From positions 52,524,309 through 52,588,308 of the forward strand of contig OZ024902.1 of assembly GCA_964017125.1 (NCBI GenBank): a DNA stretch of 64,000 nt. Reading direction: 5' to 3'. This document shows positions 24,101 through 33,989 of this stretch, in pieces. The notes under the pieces were generated by a model, which was not told the origin of the DNA, made no database searches, and saw nothing but the letters and a program-made list of their open reading frames with translations. The position numbers and the translations under genes were made by a program. Each line of letters begins with the position of its first letter. Position 1 is the stretch's first letter. The stretch comes from Flabesymbios commensalis (taxonomy: Eukaryota > Annelida > Polychaeta > Terebellida > Flabelligeridae).

Positions 24101-27100
24101 CGGATCAAAATAATAACCTTACTGGACGACTGGGCCACAAGGCTTACATGCTAGTGTAAAATATGAAGCTGATCAATGACAAGGTAGTCTGCATAATTAT
24201 GACATGCACACATACATGATTCTTGTAGTAGGCCTATGGTAGATGTCAAAGTCATATAATTTTCGTATTTGTGGAATTGACATTGACATTTTGATATTGC
24301 GGGTGACCCTGAAATCACAAAAAATAGTATCAGTAATGGATTATACAGTGAGGTATTGCAGCTGAGGTAAAAAAAGAGGTACAGTACTGATTTCACAAAA
24401 TGGGACAGATTTTTCATCAGTGGCTGGCCTGCGTTAACGCTGGCCAGCCCGTCATTAGCCCGGGCGCAAGCCCGGCGAGACAGGCGCAGAATTGATTGCG
24501 CCCAGCGCATGAAATGGGCTCGAGCCCCCACACGGTTCGGGCCAGGAAAATATACCCGCCCAAATCCTACTTGGGCTTGCACCCAGTATACTGTGTGGCG
24601 GCTAACATGGATGCTGTGAACCATGTGTCATCTCGCCGGGCTGGCCAGGCTCGCTCTGGGCAAGACAGGGCGCGCTCAGCTTGACCACATTCAGCATCAT
24701 CTAAACAGCTCTGAGTTGATCTAAACTTGCAATAATTGAGTGTCCGTACGCGTATACATCTAGACCTGTTGCAGTCCTCATTTATTTCTGCTTAGCCATT
24801 TAGCATTTAGCCTTTAGCATTTAGACATTATCTTTAGTATCGGAAAAACAGTTCAGTGTATAAATTCAGAAAATGGGTGGTTTTATGAAGCTACGGTCAC
24901 TGGAATAGACCTAACTGAAGATGAAAAAGCAGGCACCTGGAAAGTCAGGCTCGCCCGGCGCACCGGTCGAGCTTGAAACTGGACCAGACGAGAAGCGCGC
25001 CTGACTAACACATACAGGCGTTGACTCAATTCGCCGAGGCTCTAGATTGGCTTGAGCCCCGGCGATATGAGCGCGGCTCCAGTAATATGAACTTATACCA
25101 AAACGCACATTGCGGCCCGGCTAAAGGATTTTATAACTTTGGGCGCATACATGCGAGCCCCAAATGGGGTGGGGAGAGAACATGGGGCTAGCCCAGGGCT
25201 AGCCTGCGTTAGCCGGGGCTAGCCCCACTGAAAAAGCTTGTCCCATTTTGCTAAATCAGTACTGTATTGCACCTGATGTTATCTGTTTGTTTTTTAAATT
25301 ATATCTTTGCATGTCGACCTTGAAATTGACGTTTTGATCTTCAAGATGGCTTGAATCATGAAAATAGTATCAGAAATGAATTTTCCAGTCAAAAATATAC
25401 GAAACAGAGGTATTACACTTTATCCTAGCTGTATTAGTTACAAAATAGCATTTTAACCTTGAAAACGAGATATTTGCTTACTTGACCTTGCAATTCAAGT
25501 TTTGACCTTGAAATGTCCTCTAATCATCAAAATAGTACTAAAAGTTGATTCTTCAGTCAAAAACACATCAAAAAGAGGTATTACACTTGCTGCTATTTGT
25601 ATTTGTTAAAAAACATATTTTCGCAGTTTTGTCTTTGGAATTGACATTTTGACCTTGAAGATGACCTTGAGTCACCATAATAGTATCATAAATAGATTCT
25701 GTAGTCAAAATAACACCAACTAGAGTTATTACATTTGTTCCTAATTGTGATTGTTAAATATGACATTTTCAACAATTTACCCTTGAAATTGACCTTTTGA
25801 CCCTGAAGATGACCTTGAATCATTAAAATAATACCAGAAATGAATTTTCCAGTCAAAATCCCATGAAATAGAGGTATTACACTTGTTCGTAGTTTAATAT
25901 GGTAAAAATGACATTTTAAACAATTTGACCTTCAAATTGACCTTTTGACCTTGAAGATGACCTTGAATTATTAAAATATTACCAGAAATGAGTTTTTCAG
26001 TCAAAATTAAATGAAATAGAGGTATTACACTTGTTCGTAGCCTTATTTGCTAAAAAATCATATTTGACCTTGAAATTGACCTTTGACCTTGAATTATGGC
26101 AAAATAAAAGCAGATATCAAAAACGTCCGCTGCTCAAATTTTTCCAATTGGTCCAAGTAGCATTCGTGCCAAGTGGCATAATTCTACTACAAAATGCAGT
26201 GGGCATGTCGTTAACCTGTCCACTAAGGTGCATCAACTGTATTTTTAAGTGTAGACTTTTGACAACCATGACGGAAACTAGGCAGTGGACTAGACTATTC
26301 TTCTAAGTGACTACATTTATGTTTCGACTATAGTTATCAGCTTATTACTGCTCACTGACTGGAAGTGAAAGCTAAATGCACGCGTAACCTTGAGGCACAA
26401 GAGATATAAAACAGCATACGATGGCGTACCGCCTAATTACTTCGTGTGGAGTTTTCAGCGAAACCGCATTGTTTCTCCCTTCTTAATGTAACTAGGCGAT
26501 CACGTGATTGGCGGCCTCGTCGAGTTAGATTGATACCAGTGTATCGACGTTAATTTAGCGCAGGGCCCCGCAATATATTATCACTATTGTCATTGCATCA
26601 ATTATTTTCAATAATTTCGTAAATATAACTACAATTTGCATTGGTATTTTATCTTCGTTTTTAAATTGTACGTGCATCATTCACAATCCGGTACACAAAA
26701 ACACTGATATTTGTCTATCATATGTCTACATCCAGGTGGTTTCCACGTGGCCTACACGGCGGTGGTGCTCCGCTTTATAGGATCAGATAAAGCTGGGAAG
26801 GCTGAAGGCTGGGTCATAACGTTGTCAGGGTTGACAATGTTACCGCTGCTGCCATTTATGGGTGAGTATATAATACGTATATACCTGATTAGCTTATGTT
26901 GATTTATCTGAATATTACAGTGGGTAAAGACGGAAATTAATAAAGTAAACACATCCCTCAACATATAAATATCTCCATTTAAAGCCATATCAATTTAATC
27001 TTTAGTTTATTGGTTGGGATTACTACCCCTTTGAAGAGCAGAACCGAGTTTACTCCGATTTTTTCATATATAAAAAAACAAAATATTGAATTGTGGTGGG

Positions 27101-27313
27101 TAATGTAGAAAGTGAATGTACTATCAATAATATAATTATTTGTGTATTTATGTAAAATATTTTATTGTATTTTCAGGTTGGATTGTCGGCGCAACAGGAA
27201 ATTACAGCGTGCCATTCCTTACAGGAGGTGGGCTACTCCTCATTTCTGGTGTTAGCCTCTTATTTTCATCTATAAAATATATTGGTCTGCGACGAAAAAC
27301 AACTATCAATTGA
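18120..27313 (+). CDS. SLC16-like (monocarboxylate transporter type) MFS transporter, copy A, complete
   Basis: Five coding exons: 18120-18294, 18624-18767, 18901-19647, 26736-26861 and 27177-27313 (TGA). All have GT-AG introns in phase 1, and the total is 442 residues, within the family range. Family marks: the loop 2-3 motif GWLVDRFG (residues 63-70), HFDKHRALAISLSTLGFSIG (124-143, the TM5 motif of monocarboxylate transporters), YGWRG (158-162), a long hydrophilic central loop (about 178-245), then a second hydrophobic half. Such proteins are 12-helix plasma-membrane carriers of monocarboxylates or related small molecules, often with protons; the substrate here is unknown. The usual TM1 GWGW-type motif is absent, so it is a divergent member. 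The start is the first ATG after acceptor GTTTTAG; an upstream untranslated exon is likely. Intron 3 is 7.1 kb because of a 6.2-kb transposon. Compared with copy B, exons 1-4 show three amino-acid and four silent changes. Confidence 0.88.
19709..19933. mobile_element. 225-bp hairpin MITE in intron 3, copy A
   Basis: Ends CCCTTTAAGCC and GGTTTGAAAGGG, flanked by exact TTAA on both sides (19705-19708 and 19934-19937). An internal stem pairs ATCTTCATCCACTA with TAGTGGATGAAGAT. It resembles the 238-bp family in plan, but its sequence is different. Also present in copy B at 62824-63048, so it is older than the duplication. Confidence 0.8.
21108..21735 (-). mobile_element. Dispersed non-LTR-like repeat with (TAC)n tail
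   Basis: Read on the minus strand it starts near CATCCGGGGAGGGTCATTAG (about 21715) and ends in TTTACTATTACTACTACTAC (about 21108), a simple-repeat tail typical of a SINE or LINE 3' end. A second copy of its 5' part lies in plus orientation at 44039-44420, sharing GGAAGCTGCAGCCTCCTCGT and AATGCCACGGAG(T/A)TTCAGC. No tRNA-, 5S- or 7SL-like head was recognised, so the class is open. Confidence 0.5.
22400..23170. repeat. Diverged tandem repeats inside the 6.2-kb element
   Basis: Loosely repeated units carry CATGTCGGGC or CGGGCATACC, a block on TTTGGCCAT / CCATCTTGGATTTTACC and AAATCATGAATGT, every 150-230 bases. The same words make the array at 29170-29690. Strongly decayed; no coding content. 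The adjoining 23180-24240 shows nothing more definite than single AGGTCA-bearing units. Confidence 0.45.
24382..25264. mobile_element. 883-bp mariner-like non-autonomous element, nested
   Basis: Inverted ends CAGTACTGATTT(CA)CAAAATGGGACA, about 40 bases with few mismatches, flanked by TA on both sides (24380-24381 and 25265-25266). TA duplication plus a CAGT start is the Tc1/mariner pattern. The interior is unusually GC-rich for this window, with GGGCTAGCCC, GCCCGGGCGCAAGCCCGG and similar palindromes, and has no transposase. It was inserted into the right part of the 6.2-kb transposon after that element formed. Confidence 0.75.
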
Positions 27314-27335
27314 TGGTGCATGTTACAACCTTCTT

Positions 27336-27432
27336 TTGTTTCTTTCAACCCGCCGATACCGGGAACCGAACCTCGAACTCTAGCGTGAAAGGCAGCGGTG
27401 CTAACCACTACCCTAAGGCCCCCGCCCTCTTT
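27336..27432 (-). repeat. tRNA-derived SINE in transporter 3' untranslated region
   Basis: On the minus strand, GGGTAGTGGTTAGCACCGCT gives an A-box-like segment and AGGTTCGGTTCCCGG a B-box-like segment about 35 bases later. The head resembles tRNA-Glu, but the cloverleaf is incomplete. It begins 23 bases after the transporter stop codon and runs antisense to the gene. Whether it is in the mature transcript is not known. Confidence 0.6.
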
Positions 27433-27735
27433 CAGACGAACAAAAAAGATTCAACTATTCTACTGGGAGACCAAAATTTATACATCGTAATCATTGTTAT
27501 GCAGTGTTTGTCCACAACAAAGACGTTATTTAGTAATCTGTTTTTTAAAACTGTTGTTAAATTTAACGTAGACAACATCATTATCCCTACTTTTTTCAAA
27601 TATATGTTGACTATTATTATTTATTATATAACACAGTGCATTTATACGCGTTATGACATGGAGATGATTAGCCAATCAGTGTTTCCCACACATCACGCCT
27701 CCATCTTCCCAGCAAAAGGCACACGTGTTGTTGAA

Positions 27736-28005
27736 ATGGCTGCGAGAATAGAGGCTGGTGCCTCCTTCTCAAACTGGGAAGAGTGGAATAAGACGCTCGA
27801 AAACTTCAAATCTAGCCATCGAGTAGAATTTACTGCAAATAGAAGGTTATCGTCGAAGTTTGTGTATCACCCATATGATCACAAAATACGCTCACGCTCA
27901 GTATGGTTGCAGTCATCCGGGAAAGCCGAGGAGACGAAATTCAGGACTGCGCCCCAATCAACCGAAATTAGGGCTATTCAAAACCTATTATCACCCATAC
28001 TCTAA
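27736..28005 (+). CDS. Short unassigned open frame, ZSWIM3-like N-terminus (tentative)
   Basis: An 89-residue frame starts MAARIEAGASFSNWEEWNKT and continues with a basic, serine-rich stretch through FVYHPYDHKIRSRSVW. The spacing of GxSFxxxEEWxxxLExF is reminiscent of the N-terminal domain of ZSWIM1/3-type proteins or of Mutator-like transposon proteins, but this rests on pattern alone. No splice donor near its end was convincing, and no following exon was found before the minisatellite at 28015. It could be a first exon, a retro-copied fragment or chance. Confidence 0.3.
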   Translation: MAARIEAGASFSNWEEWNKTLENFKSSHRVEFTANRRLSSKFVYHPYDHKIRSRSVWLQSSGKAEETKFRTAPQSTEIRAIQNLLSPIL

Positions 28006-28014
28006 GTATTCTAT

Positions 28015-28345
28015 GACATGAACACCCACTGCTAACAGGGTCACTCTGTCAATAAGACATCAACACCCACTGCTGACAGGGTCACCCTATCAATAATACA
28101 TCAACACCCATTACTGACATGATGATCCTGTCAATAAGACATCAACACCGACTGCTGACAGGGTCACCCTATCAATATTACATCAACAACCACTGCTGAC
28201 AGGATGACCCTGTCAATAAGACATCAACCCTCACTGCTGATAGGGTGACCCTGTCAATAAGACATCAACACCGACTGCTGCCAGAGTAACCCTGTCAAAT
28301 ATATATCAACACCCATTACTGACAGGGTGACCCTGTCAATACTTA
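28015..28345. repeat. Minisatellite, about 41-bp unit with palindromic core
   Basis: About eight units of ACATCAACACCCACTGCTGA followed by CAGGGTGACCCTGTCAATA. The core GACAGGGT(C/G)ACCCTGTC is a palindrome about its centre base and can fold. Units differ from each other at a few positions. Confidence 0.85.
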
Positions 28346-28518
28346 TTTGTTGAAGTCTTCTGGGACTGGCCAATTAGATGTACCAAGACTACACACCAGA
28401 AGTTTATCGCTTATTGGTCCTAAATTATGGAACAATTTAAATAAAGAAATACGGAACTGTACCAACTTATCTAGTTTTCAATATAGAATCAAGCATTTCT
28501 TGTTATGTAATACTAAAT
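28345..28518 (+). pseudogene. LINE 3' coding end (reverse-transcriptase tail)
   Basis: The frame reads QLDVPRLHTRSLSLIGPKLW then NNLNKEIRNCTNLSSFQYRI ending KHFLLCNTK and a stop (about 28518). The RTR(S)..GPKLWNNLPKEIRN...SFK..LK pattern is the C-terminal signature of CR1/L2/RTE-type LINE polymerases. A 3' untranslated stretch follows (28519-28692) until the assembly gap. Everything upstream of the tail is missing, as expected for a 5'-truncated insertion. Confidence 0.75.
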
Positions 28519-28692
28519 GAAAATTATGTCAACATGTACAATATGTATGTATGTCTACATCAATATGAATTGGCACATTTTCAACATGTTTATAATTACA
28601 TTCTAGCTTTGAAGTTTAAATTGTCATCAGGGTGGTCATTGCTCTGTAATTTGTTCATATCCATGTTATGTTCATATTCATGTATGTATCCA

Positions 28693-28892
28693 NNNNNNNN
28701 NNNNNNNNNNNNNNNNNNNNNNNNNNNNNNNNNNNNNNNNNNNNNNNNNNNNNNNNNNNNNNNNNNNNNNNNNNNNNNNNNNNNNNNNNNNNNNNNNNNN
28801 NNNNNNNNNNNNNNNNNNNNNNNNNNNNNNNNNNNNNNNNNNNNNNNNNNNNNNNNNNNNNNNNNNNNNNNNNNNNNNNNNNNNNNNNNNNN
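28693..28892. other. Assembly gap (200 N)
   Basis: Exactly 200 unknown bases. The round length suggests a placeholder, not a measured gap, so distances across it are unreliable. Confidence 0.99.
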
Positions 28893-28926
28893 GTCAATGT
28901 GGCACTTTATCGTGTTTGGTGTCATG

Positions 28927-28928
<2 letters not shown>

Positions 28929-28990
<62 letters not shown>

Positions 28991-29035
28991 GAATATATAT
29001 ATATACATATATATATATGGAAATATATATAATGG
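28929..29035. repeat. (AT)n microsatellite
   Basis: About 45 bases of perfect AT dinucleotide, followed by interrupted ATATAT tracts. Immediately beside the assembly gap, which it may have caused. Confidence 0.95.
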
Positions 29036-29169
29036 AAATATGAAAGTTGCAGGTTGTAGTCCTGGCCCTGCCATAAAGTCCCGTATACAACTCTTCAGGC
29101 ATAGATTATGACGGTTGATTTGAGTATAGGATAACTCTAGCATCGATATTCTACTAGGTGTTTTTATTC

Positions 29170-29690
29170 AATTTACAGCAAAACTAAGAAATCGGCCATT
29201 TTCCAAGATGGCCGCCATTTGGCCATGGTCAAACTTTAAATTGACATAATGTTCGACAGAATAGGAGCAGCTTCATGATTTTTGTGTCTACTATATGGTT
29301 TTCAGGTATGCCCGATCTAGTGGTGTGGTCAGAAATAACTTTGGACATTGAATTGTGAGTATCCAAGATGGCCGCCATATGGCCAAGGTCAAACATTAAA
29401 TTGATATCATTTTCCACTGAATAGGGGCAGGTGCATGATTTCGGTGTCTACTGTACGGTTTTCATGTATGCCCGACCTAGTAGTGTGGTCAGAAATTATT
29501 TTGGACGTTGCATTGTGGGTAAAATCCAAGATGGCCGCCTTTTGCCCAAGGTCAATTAGTAAATCAATATCATTTTCGACACCATAGAGGTAGATTGATG
29601 TTTTAGGTGTCTATCATGGGGTTTTCAAGTATGCCCGATATAGTGGTGGTGTCAGAAAATATTTTATACATTGCATTGTGAGTGGAAAAT
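29170..29690. repeat. Tandem repeat, about 162-bp unit, three copies
   Basis: Units are anchored by CCAAGATGGCCGCCAT at 29203, 29365 and 29526, followed by GGCCA(A/T)GGTCAAAC, a TTCGACAGAATAGG(A/G)GCAG block and GGTTTTCAGGTATGCCCGA. The words match those in the interior of the 6.2-kb transposon, so both derive from one repeat family. The following 29700-30060 shows nothing definite. Confidence 0.8.
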
Positions 29691-30069
29691 CGTATGCACA
29701 TGATGCATGGTGTAAATCTTTTGTAACAAGCGTAACAGTGAAACAACTACATGTTCAAAGCTAGAACAGGAGTTCCCGAACTCCGAGGCCCGGCTTTAGT
29801 CTGTTTGAGTGCTATAGAACAAAATTCGGCTTACTATTTTGTATTGTATATAACTGTATTGGTCTAACTTATGGGTCAGAATCCTAAATGTCTAGGATAT
29901 AATTAAGGAAAGAACCAAGGAGACAAGTTCAAATATATCTTCAACGTGTATTCCTTCCACCACCATCGCCGGTGCTAGCCAACACCTATTCAATAATTGT
30001 ATTGGCAGTGAATCGGGCTGCCGCATGTATCTACACACGTACACACGATGTAGGCCTACCAACCCAATT

Positions 30070-30470
30070 CCGGTTCAATGTTGGGCCAGCGTCGCAGCCC
30101 TTCGCTGGTTCAATGACGGTCAATCGTCCACGATGCTGGCCCGCCACTAATACAACACTGAGTCTGCTGTAGGCCTATACTTTGCGCAAGCACATCAGCA
30201 AACACATGCCATTCACCCACTGATGTTTCAATGTTGAACTAGCCTACAGCCTTCGACGCTGGCCCAGCATTGAATAGCACTGGGTGTTTGTCCCGCGTTT
30301 GCTGGGGTACGTACTGCCGCATAGCAATGCGGGTGACACTTTCTTACCCCGGCGCCAAAAAGGCCACTTCCCAGATAACACGATACCGAATGGCCCAATG
30401 CAGAATGATGTAATGATGGGCCACCGTCTGCGACGCTGGGCCAACATTATCCCAATCAAAACTCTTTAAG
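30070..30470. repeat. Cluster of palindromic CCAGCAAACAC-class repeats
   Basis: At least three partial copies: GGTTCAATGTTGGGCCAGCG (30072), GTTCAACATTGAAAC-like sequence about 30225 with GCTGGCCCAGCATTGAA and GTTTGCTGGGG (30255-30306), and GGCCCAATGCAGAATG...GCGACGCTGGGCCAACATT (30393-30450). Together they form overlapping imperfect hairpins. No gene. Confidence 0.6.
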
Positions 30471-31074
30471 CTCTAATAATAAATATAATCGTGATTATTA
30501 TTTTTTCTTAGCACTTTTTAAAAACGCACCTGTCTGACCTAGCGACCTCAAAAATTATATTCGACATGTTGATAAGGACTGGTGTACAGAAATGTCAACC
30601 GTTTCCCACACACAACACTTCTCTTTCCCCTAAATAGGACACAAACTCAGGAAAATAAACTGAATAGGCTCATGAGATGAGATAAAAATGTACGTACCGG
30701 TGAAAATTATTGACCCACAGCACTTGTTTAATGTTGTTTTGTGTATCAGAATAATGTATGTAACAGTTACAACTTTATTTTCCTATCCGCGTTTGAACTG
30801 CCCGCAACTGATCTCATCAGTATCAATGAAGCAAGAGTAACACGAAGAAATGTTTAGGTGCAGAAGTTTCCGGCAGCGACTTTCATGTCACCCACTGTCA
30901 CAAGTAAATTAGAAAATACAAACATTCAGTTGAGATTGAATAAAGAGTTCGATTGTTGCATGACGCTAATCACAGCGACACTAGGCCTACTGATACTTAA
31001 GGTTGTCAAAACATTCATCTTTGTGTAAGCCTTTTTTGGTAATTTTTCTTCCGATCATGTAACTTTAATGTGGT

Positions 31075-31405
31075 AGTCTGTATAATTATGTAGCACACAA
31101 AAACTATTTCACGAGATATTACAGTTCGCTAACGACTTTTACATCACACACCGCAATAAATAGAGAAAAATCATACATTTTGTGCTATGATATAGTGGAA
31201 AAATATGAAGGATAGAAAAAAAATATATATATTCATGTGAGTACTCATAATTATGTCTGATGGTTTTATAATTATACAGCACACAGCTTGCCTCAATAAT
31301 TATTTCACGAGCTATGGCAGCATGTCACTTCACACACCGCAATTAAAAGGAAAAAATATATATTTAGTGCTGTGGTAATTAGACGAACAGGGATAGAAAA
31401 ATAAC
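31075..31405. repeat. Local tandem duplication, about 190-bp period
   Basis: Two diverged copies share TGT(A)ATTAT..AGCACACA, CTATTTCACGAG(A/C)TAT, CACACACCGCAAT(A/T)AA and AAAAAT..TATTT..GTGCT. A third, weaker copy may lie at 30870-30960. The preceding 30480-31070 contains nothing recognised. Confidence 0.55.
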
Positions 31406-31544
31406 ATTATGTATAGGTACTGTTATAATATGTGATGAGACTTTCAAGAACACATTGTTTCCGGTGTTTTTGCACTTACGACGCTTTCCGTCGCACATCA
31501 TTACATCTGCTTCCTTAACATTACAAACCATTATTTATTTAGTT

Positions 31545-32600
31545 ATATATGAAGTCTTTGTGGAAGGCGGTACAGACAACCCGTCTGCACGCAGAAATTG
31601 TGCCGGCACAATCCCTTCGTCTGTGACGGATCCACTCAGAAGAACATCCTGCTGGGCGAACACTGGTGTTGAAGAAGCCAGACTGAGGCCACGTTGCTGC
31701 AAATTGGTTTTGTTAGCTGCATGGCGATGTCCAAAATTTTCGAGTTTTTTTGGTATTTGAATTCCAGCTGATATTTTATTTAAGTCGACACATTCAACGT
31801 CTTATCCTTTCCCCACTTTTAATGGATAACTCAAGGTACTTGTCGAATTTAACATGCCGGCTGGTTCTAGAACCAACTCTAGAACCCGCTTATAATCACT
31901 TTTCGAATGTTTAATTTTTTTAAATGACCCAATTTTGGCACGAAGTCCGCTAAATGCTGGCCAGTAAAATGCATGTCATCGCACTCTGTCAATTGTCCCT
32001 CAAAGTGAACTTTTGTTGCGTTTGCAAGGGATGTCTGCCTCAAATAATGTAAACACATCATCAGAGATGCACTACTAGTGAATGTGACCCACCCTGTGTG
32101 GGGATGTTATCTGAAGTAAAATTGTCATTATATGGCAGACCACACCTTATGAGGGATATCAAAAATTCGCGTTATCAGCTTCTGTGAGAGCAAATACACA
32201 ATGAAGGTCGGACTGTGAAGATCTTTCTTCTAAGACTTTCAAATTTGGTAGGAGATCTTGTCCAAATGAAGCAGTCAAAGGGGTTTCTAATCCCGTGAAA
32301 AATGTGCTTGTATGTAATCTGGAAGCGGCAATGCAGTTGGTTGTGCTGATTCTGGATAGCCCATTCAAAGTCCACTGTGCGTTCATCTGTAGAATTAGCA
32401 ATATCACTTTTTACATTCATATCATTCTCTGTGCAAATATAGTTGAAATTACTTGCTCTAATTTTTTTATGGTCAGATAAAGCAGGTTTAATATAGGCTG
32501 TAACGTTAGCATGGCACAGTACTGTAAACATAATATTAGGTGTGCAATTAAATATTAAAACACTATGATGCTGTGCATAATAACATACATGGCCCATTCA
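31545..32600 (-). pseudogene. Unrecognised broken coding stretch
   Basis: On the minus strand, long stretches between stops read like protein: one 140-residue frame at 32597-32175, then further frames to about 31545 with segments such as RVLELVLEPAGMLNSTSTLS, RHAANKTNLQQRGLSLASST and LLSGSVTDEGIVPAQFLRAD. Several interruptions separate them. I do not recognise the family; it could be a decayed transposon or a dead host gene. The 3673-bp tandem duplication begins inside it at 32367, so only its upstream end (36270-36040 on the minus strand) is repeated. Confidence 0.35.
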
Positions 32601-33408
32601 CACAATACTCTGAACATAGGCTGCATTTGTATATGAGCCACAGAAGTTTGGACACCTTTCTTGTTAATGTGACAATATAGTTGACACATATTAGTGTATC
32701 GTGACATGCTCTTTGACCCTTCATATGTTAACGTGACACTCTGTGTGACACTGGAACTGGCAACGTGACAGTGTCATTTATAGGGTAAGTGGGATCCTTC
32801 TTCTCATCCCTCAAAATTAAGATGTCCAAATGTGAAATCCAAAGATTTGTGTTTAGTCCAATTGTGTTCACATATCCAGTATTACATCAATGGTTGGAAA
32901 ATGCTCTTTTACAACAGAATACTTTGGGAAGTGTCATTGGCATCTGTGACGTTAGCACTTGATGTTTATTCCAAACAGCAAAAATAAAATGATGGAGTCG
33001 AAGTGGCTGTGTGGCTGGCATCGCACAAAAGGGAGTATTGAGGGCTTATTCTTATAACCACGTTATTTTAAGTTCCAATACCAGTAATGTGAAATGGTGT
33101 TATTCACCAAATGAAGAAAGTCGAACATCTCTGAGAGTAAATGGTTAATAATTAAATAATAATTATTTATTACATGGAACGTTGAAGTTGAATATCTCTG
33201 ATAGTAATTAATTAATTCATGACTGGACCATTTCCGAATGTTTACTATGGTAGACCATGTTTCAACTCTTCCTTAACCAAAATTGTCAACCAGGGTGGTC
33301 AGTGACATAGACGCAATGTTCTCTTGTATTTTTAATTTGTGTGATGTTCGCATGCGCATAGCTATAACCTGTAGTGTCCCTAAGGGCTACCTCAGGGATC
33401 CTCCTTAG

Positions 33409-33647
33409 CCCTTTAACCGCCAAATTATTCAATCTGAATTTTCACCCACTTGAAGTTGTGTCTCGCTGACGCGATCCACAAATTCAAGTGAGTGAAAATT
33501 ATTCAGATTTGACAAAAAGGAGTTCAACTCTTTTTCAAATCATGCTGGTTGAAGTCACATTTTATCTTGAACATATTTAAAATGTGGTACTTAGTGTGCT
33601 AATAAGAAAGGAAAACCCGAATATATGCGGCACCGGCGGTTAAAGGG
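33409..33647. mobile_element. Hairpin MITE, copy 3
   Basis: Same family as 54-291, with CCCTTTAACCGCC and GGCGGTTAAAGGG ends and the CACTTGAAGTTGTG internal stem. Flanks are TTAG on the left and TTAA on the right, one change from a TTAA duplication. It is carried into the second tandem unit as copy 4. Confidence 0.85.
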
Positions 33648-33989
33648 TTAAAAAAGTCGGTTTTTGGGGTGGTTTTATCAGGGTACAGTCGGTAAAGGAA
33701 GAGTTAAAGAATGATAGAACATGGTATGTCATGTTTAAAGATAGACAGAAATTCCGTCTCTAGCGTAAATTAGTGAAAAGGCATGAGAGGACTGTTGCAC
33801 AGGTTAGTTCAAAGATGGTATGTACAATAAACACCATGGTCTACCATGGTCCCAAAGTATGGCCAACCATGGTTTTGTACCATGGTAGAACATGGTCAAA
33901 AAATTGCCAATTCCCAACCATAGTCTACCAGGTAAACCATGGTGTGTTATGCATGGGTTTATCATGGTGGCCCATGGTGGATGGATGCT

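Larger units (their letters stand above)
20809..24351. repeat. Pair of near-identical 100-base direct repeats
   Basis: GTCATATAATTTTCGTATTT through GGATTATACAGTGA occurs at 20809-20908 and 24251-24351 with two or three differences. The unit is a variant of the array unit of the host transposon, in the orientation of its right arm. Its presence near the left arm implies internal rearrangement. Confidence 0.75.
19995..26225. mobile_element. 6.2-kb fold-back DNA transposon in transporter intron 3 (copy A only)
   Basis: Terminal inverted repeats TAGTGGACAGGTTAAC / GTTAACCTGTCCACTA, with a 3-bp target duplication AGG (19992-19994 and 26226-26228). Copy B has the unoccupied site GCAAGGTGCATC at about 63104. 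The inverted arms are near-identical for at least 250 bases and extend for some 800 as arrays of about 150-bp units (20100-20780 and 25310-26140) full of TCAAGGTCA or its complement. The middle is a patchwork: a dispersed repeat (21108-21735), diverged ATGGCC-type repeats (22400-23170) and a nested mariner-like element (24382-25264). No transposase frame is visible, so it is non-autonomous. The 3-bp duplication and TAGT start resemble the Academ-like element in copy B; relationship is inference. Confidence 0.88.
9953..27120 (+). repeat. Segmental duplication, copy A
   Basis: The sequence beginning GCGGCATTACCTTCTTCTGC here recurs at 48310, and the two then align in the same orientation to the end of the window (64000 matches about 27120). 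Flanks before 9953 and 48310 differ except for a CTAGT word. Coding and near-gene stretches differ by about 0.6 percent; 13500-14100 differs by nearer 2 percent. The copy contains the Penelope-like fragment, two MITEs and transporter A, and it carries a 6.2-kb transposon absent from copy B. Its right edge cannot be placed because copy B runs off the window. Confidence 0.9.

Noticed and set aside
28922-29143. Tyr-Ile repeat peptides around 28.9-29.1 kb
   Set aside because: Translation of an (AT)n tract beside the assembly gap.
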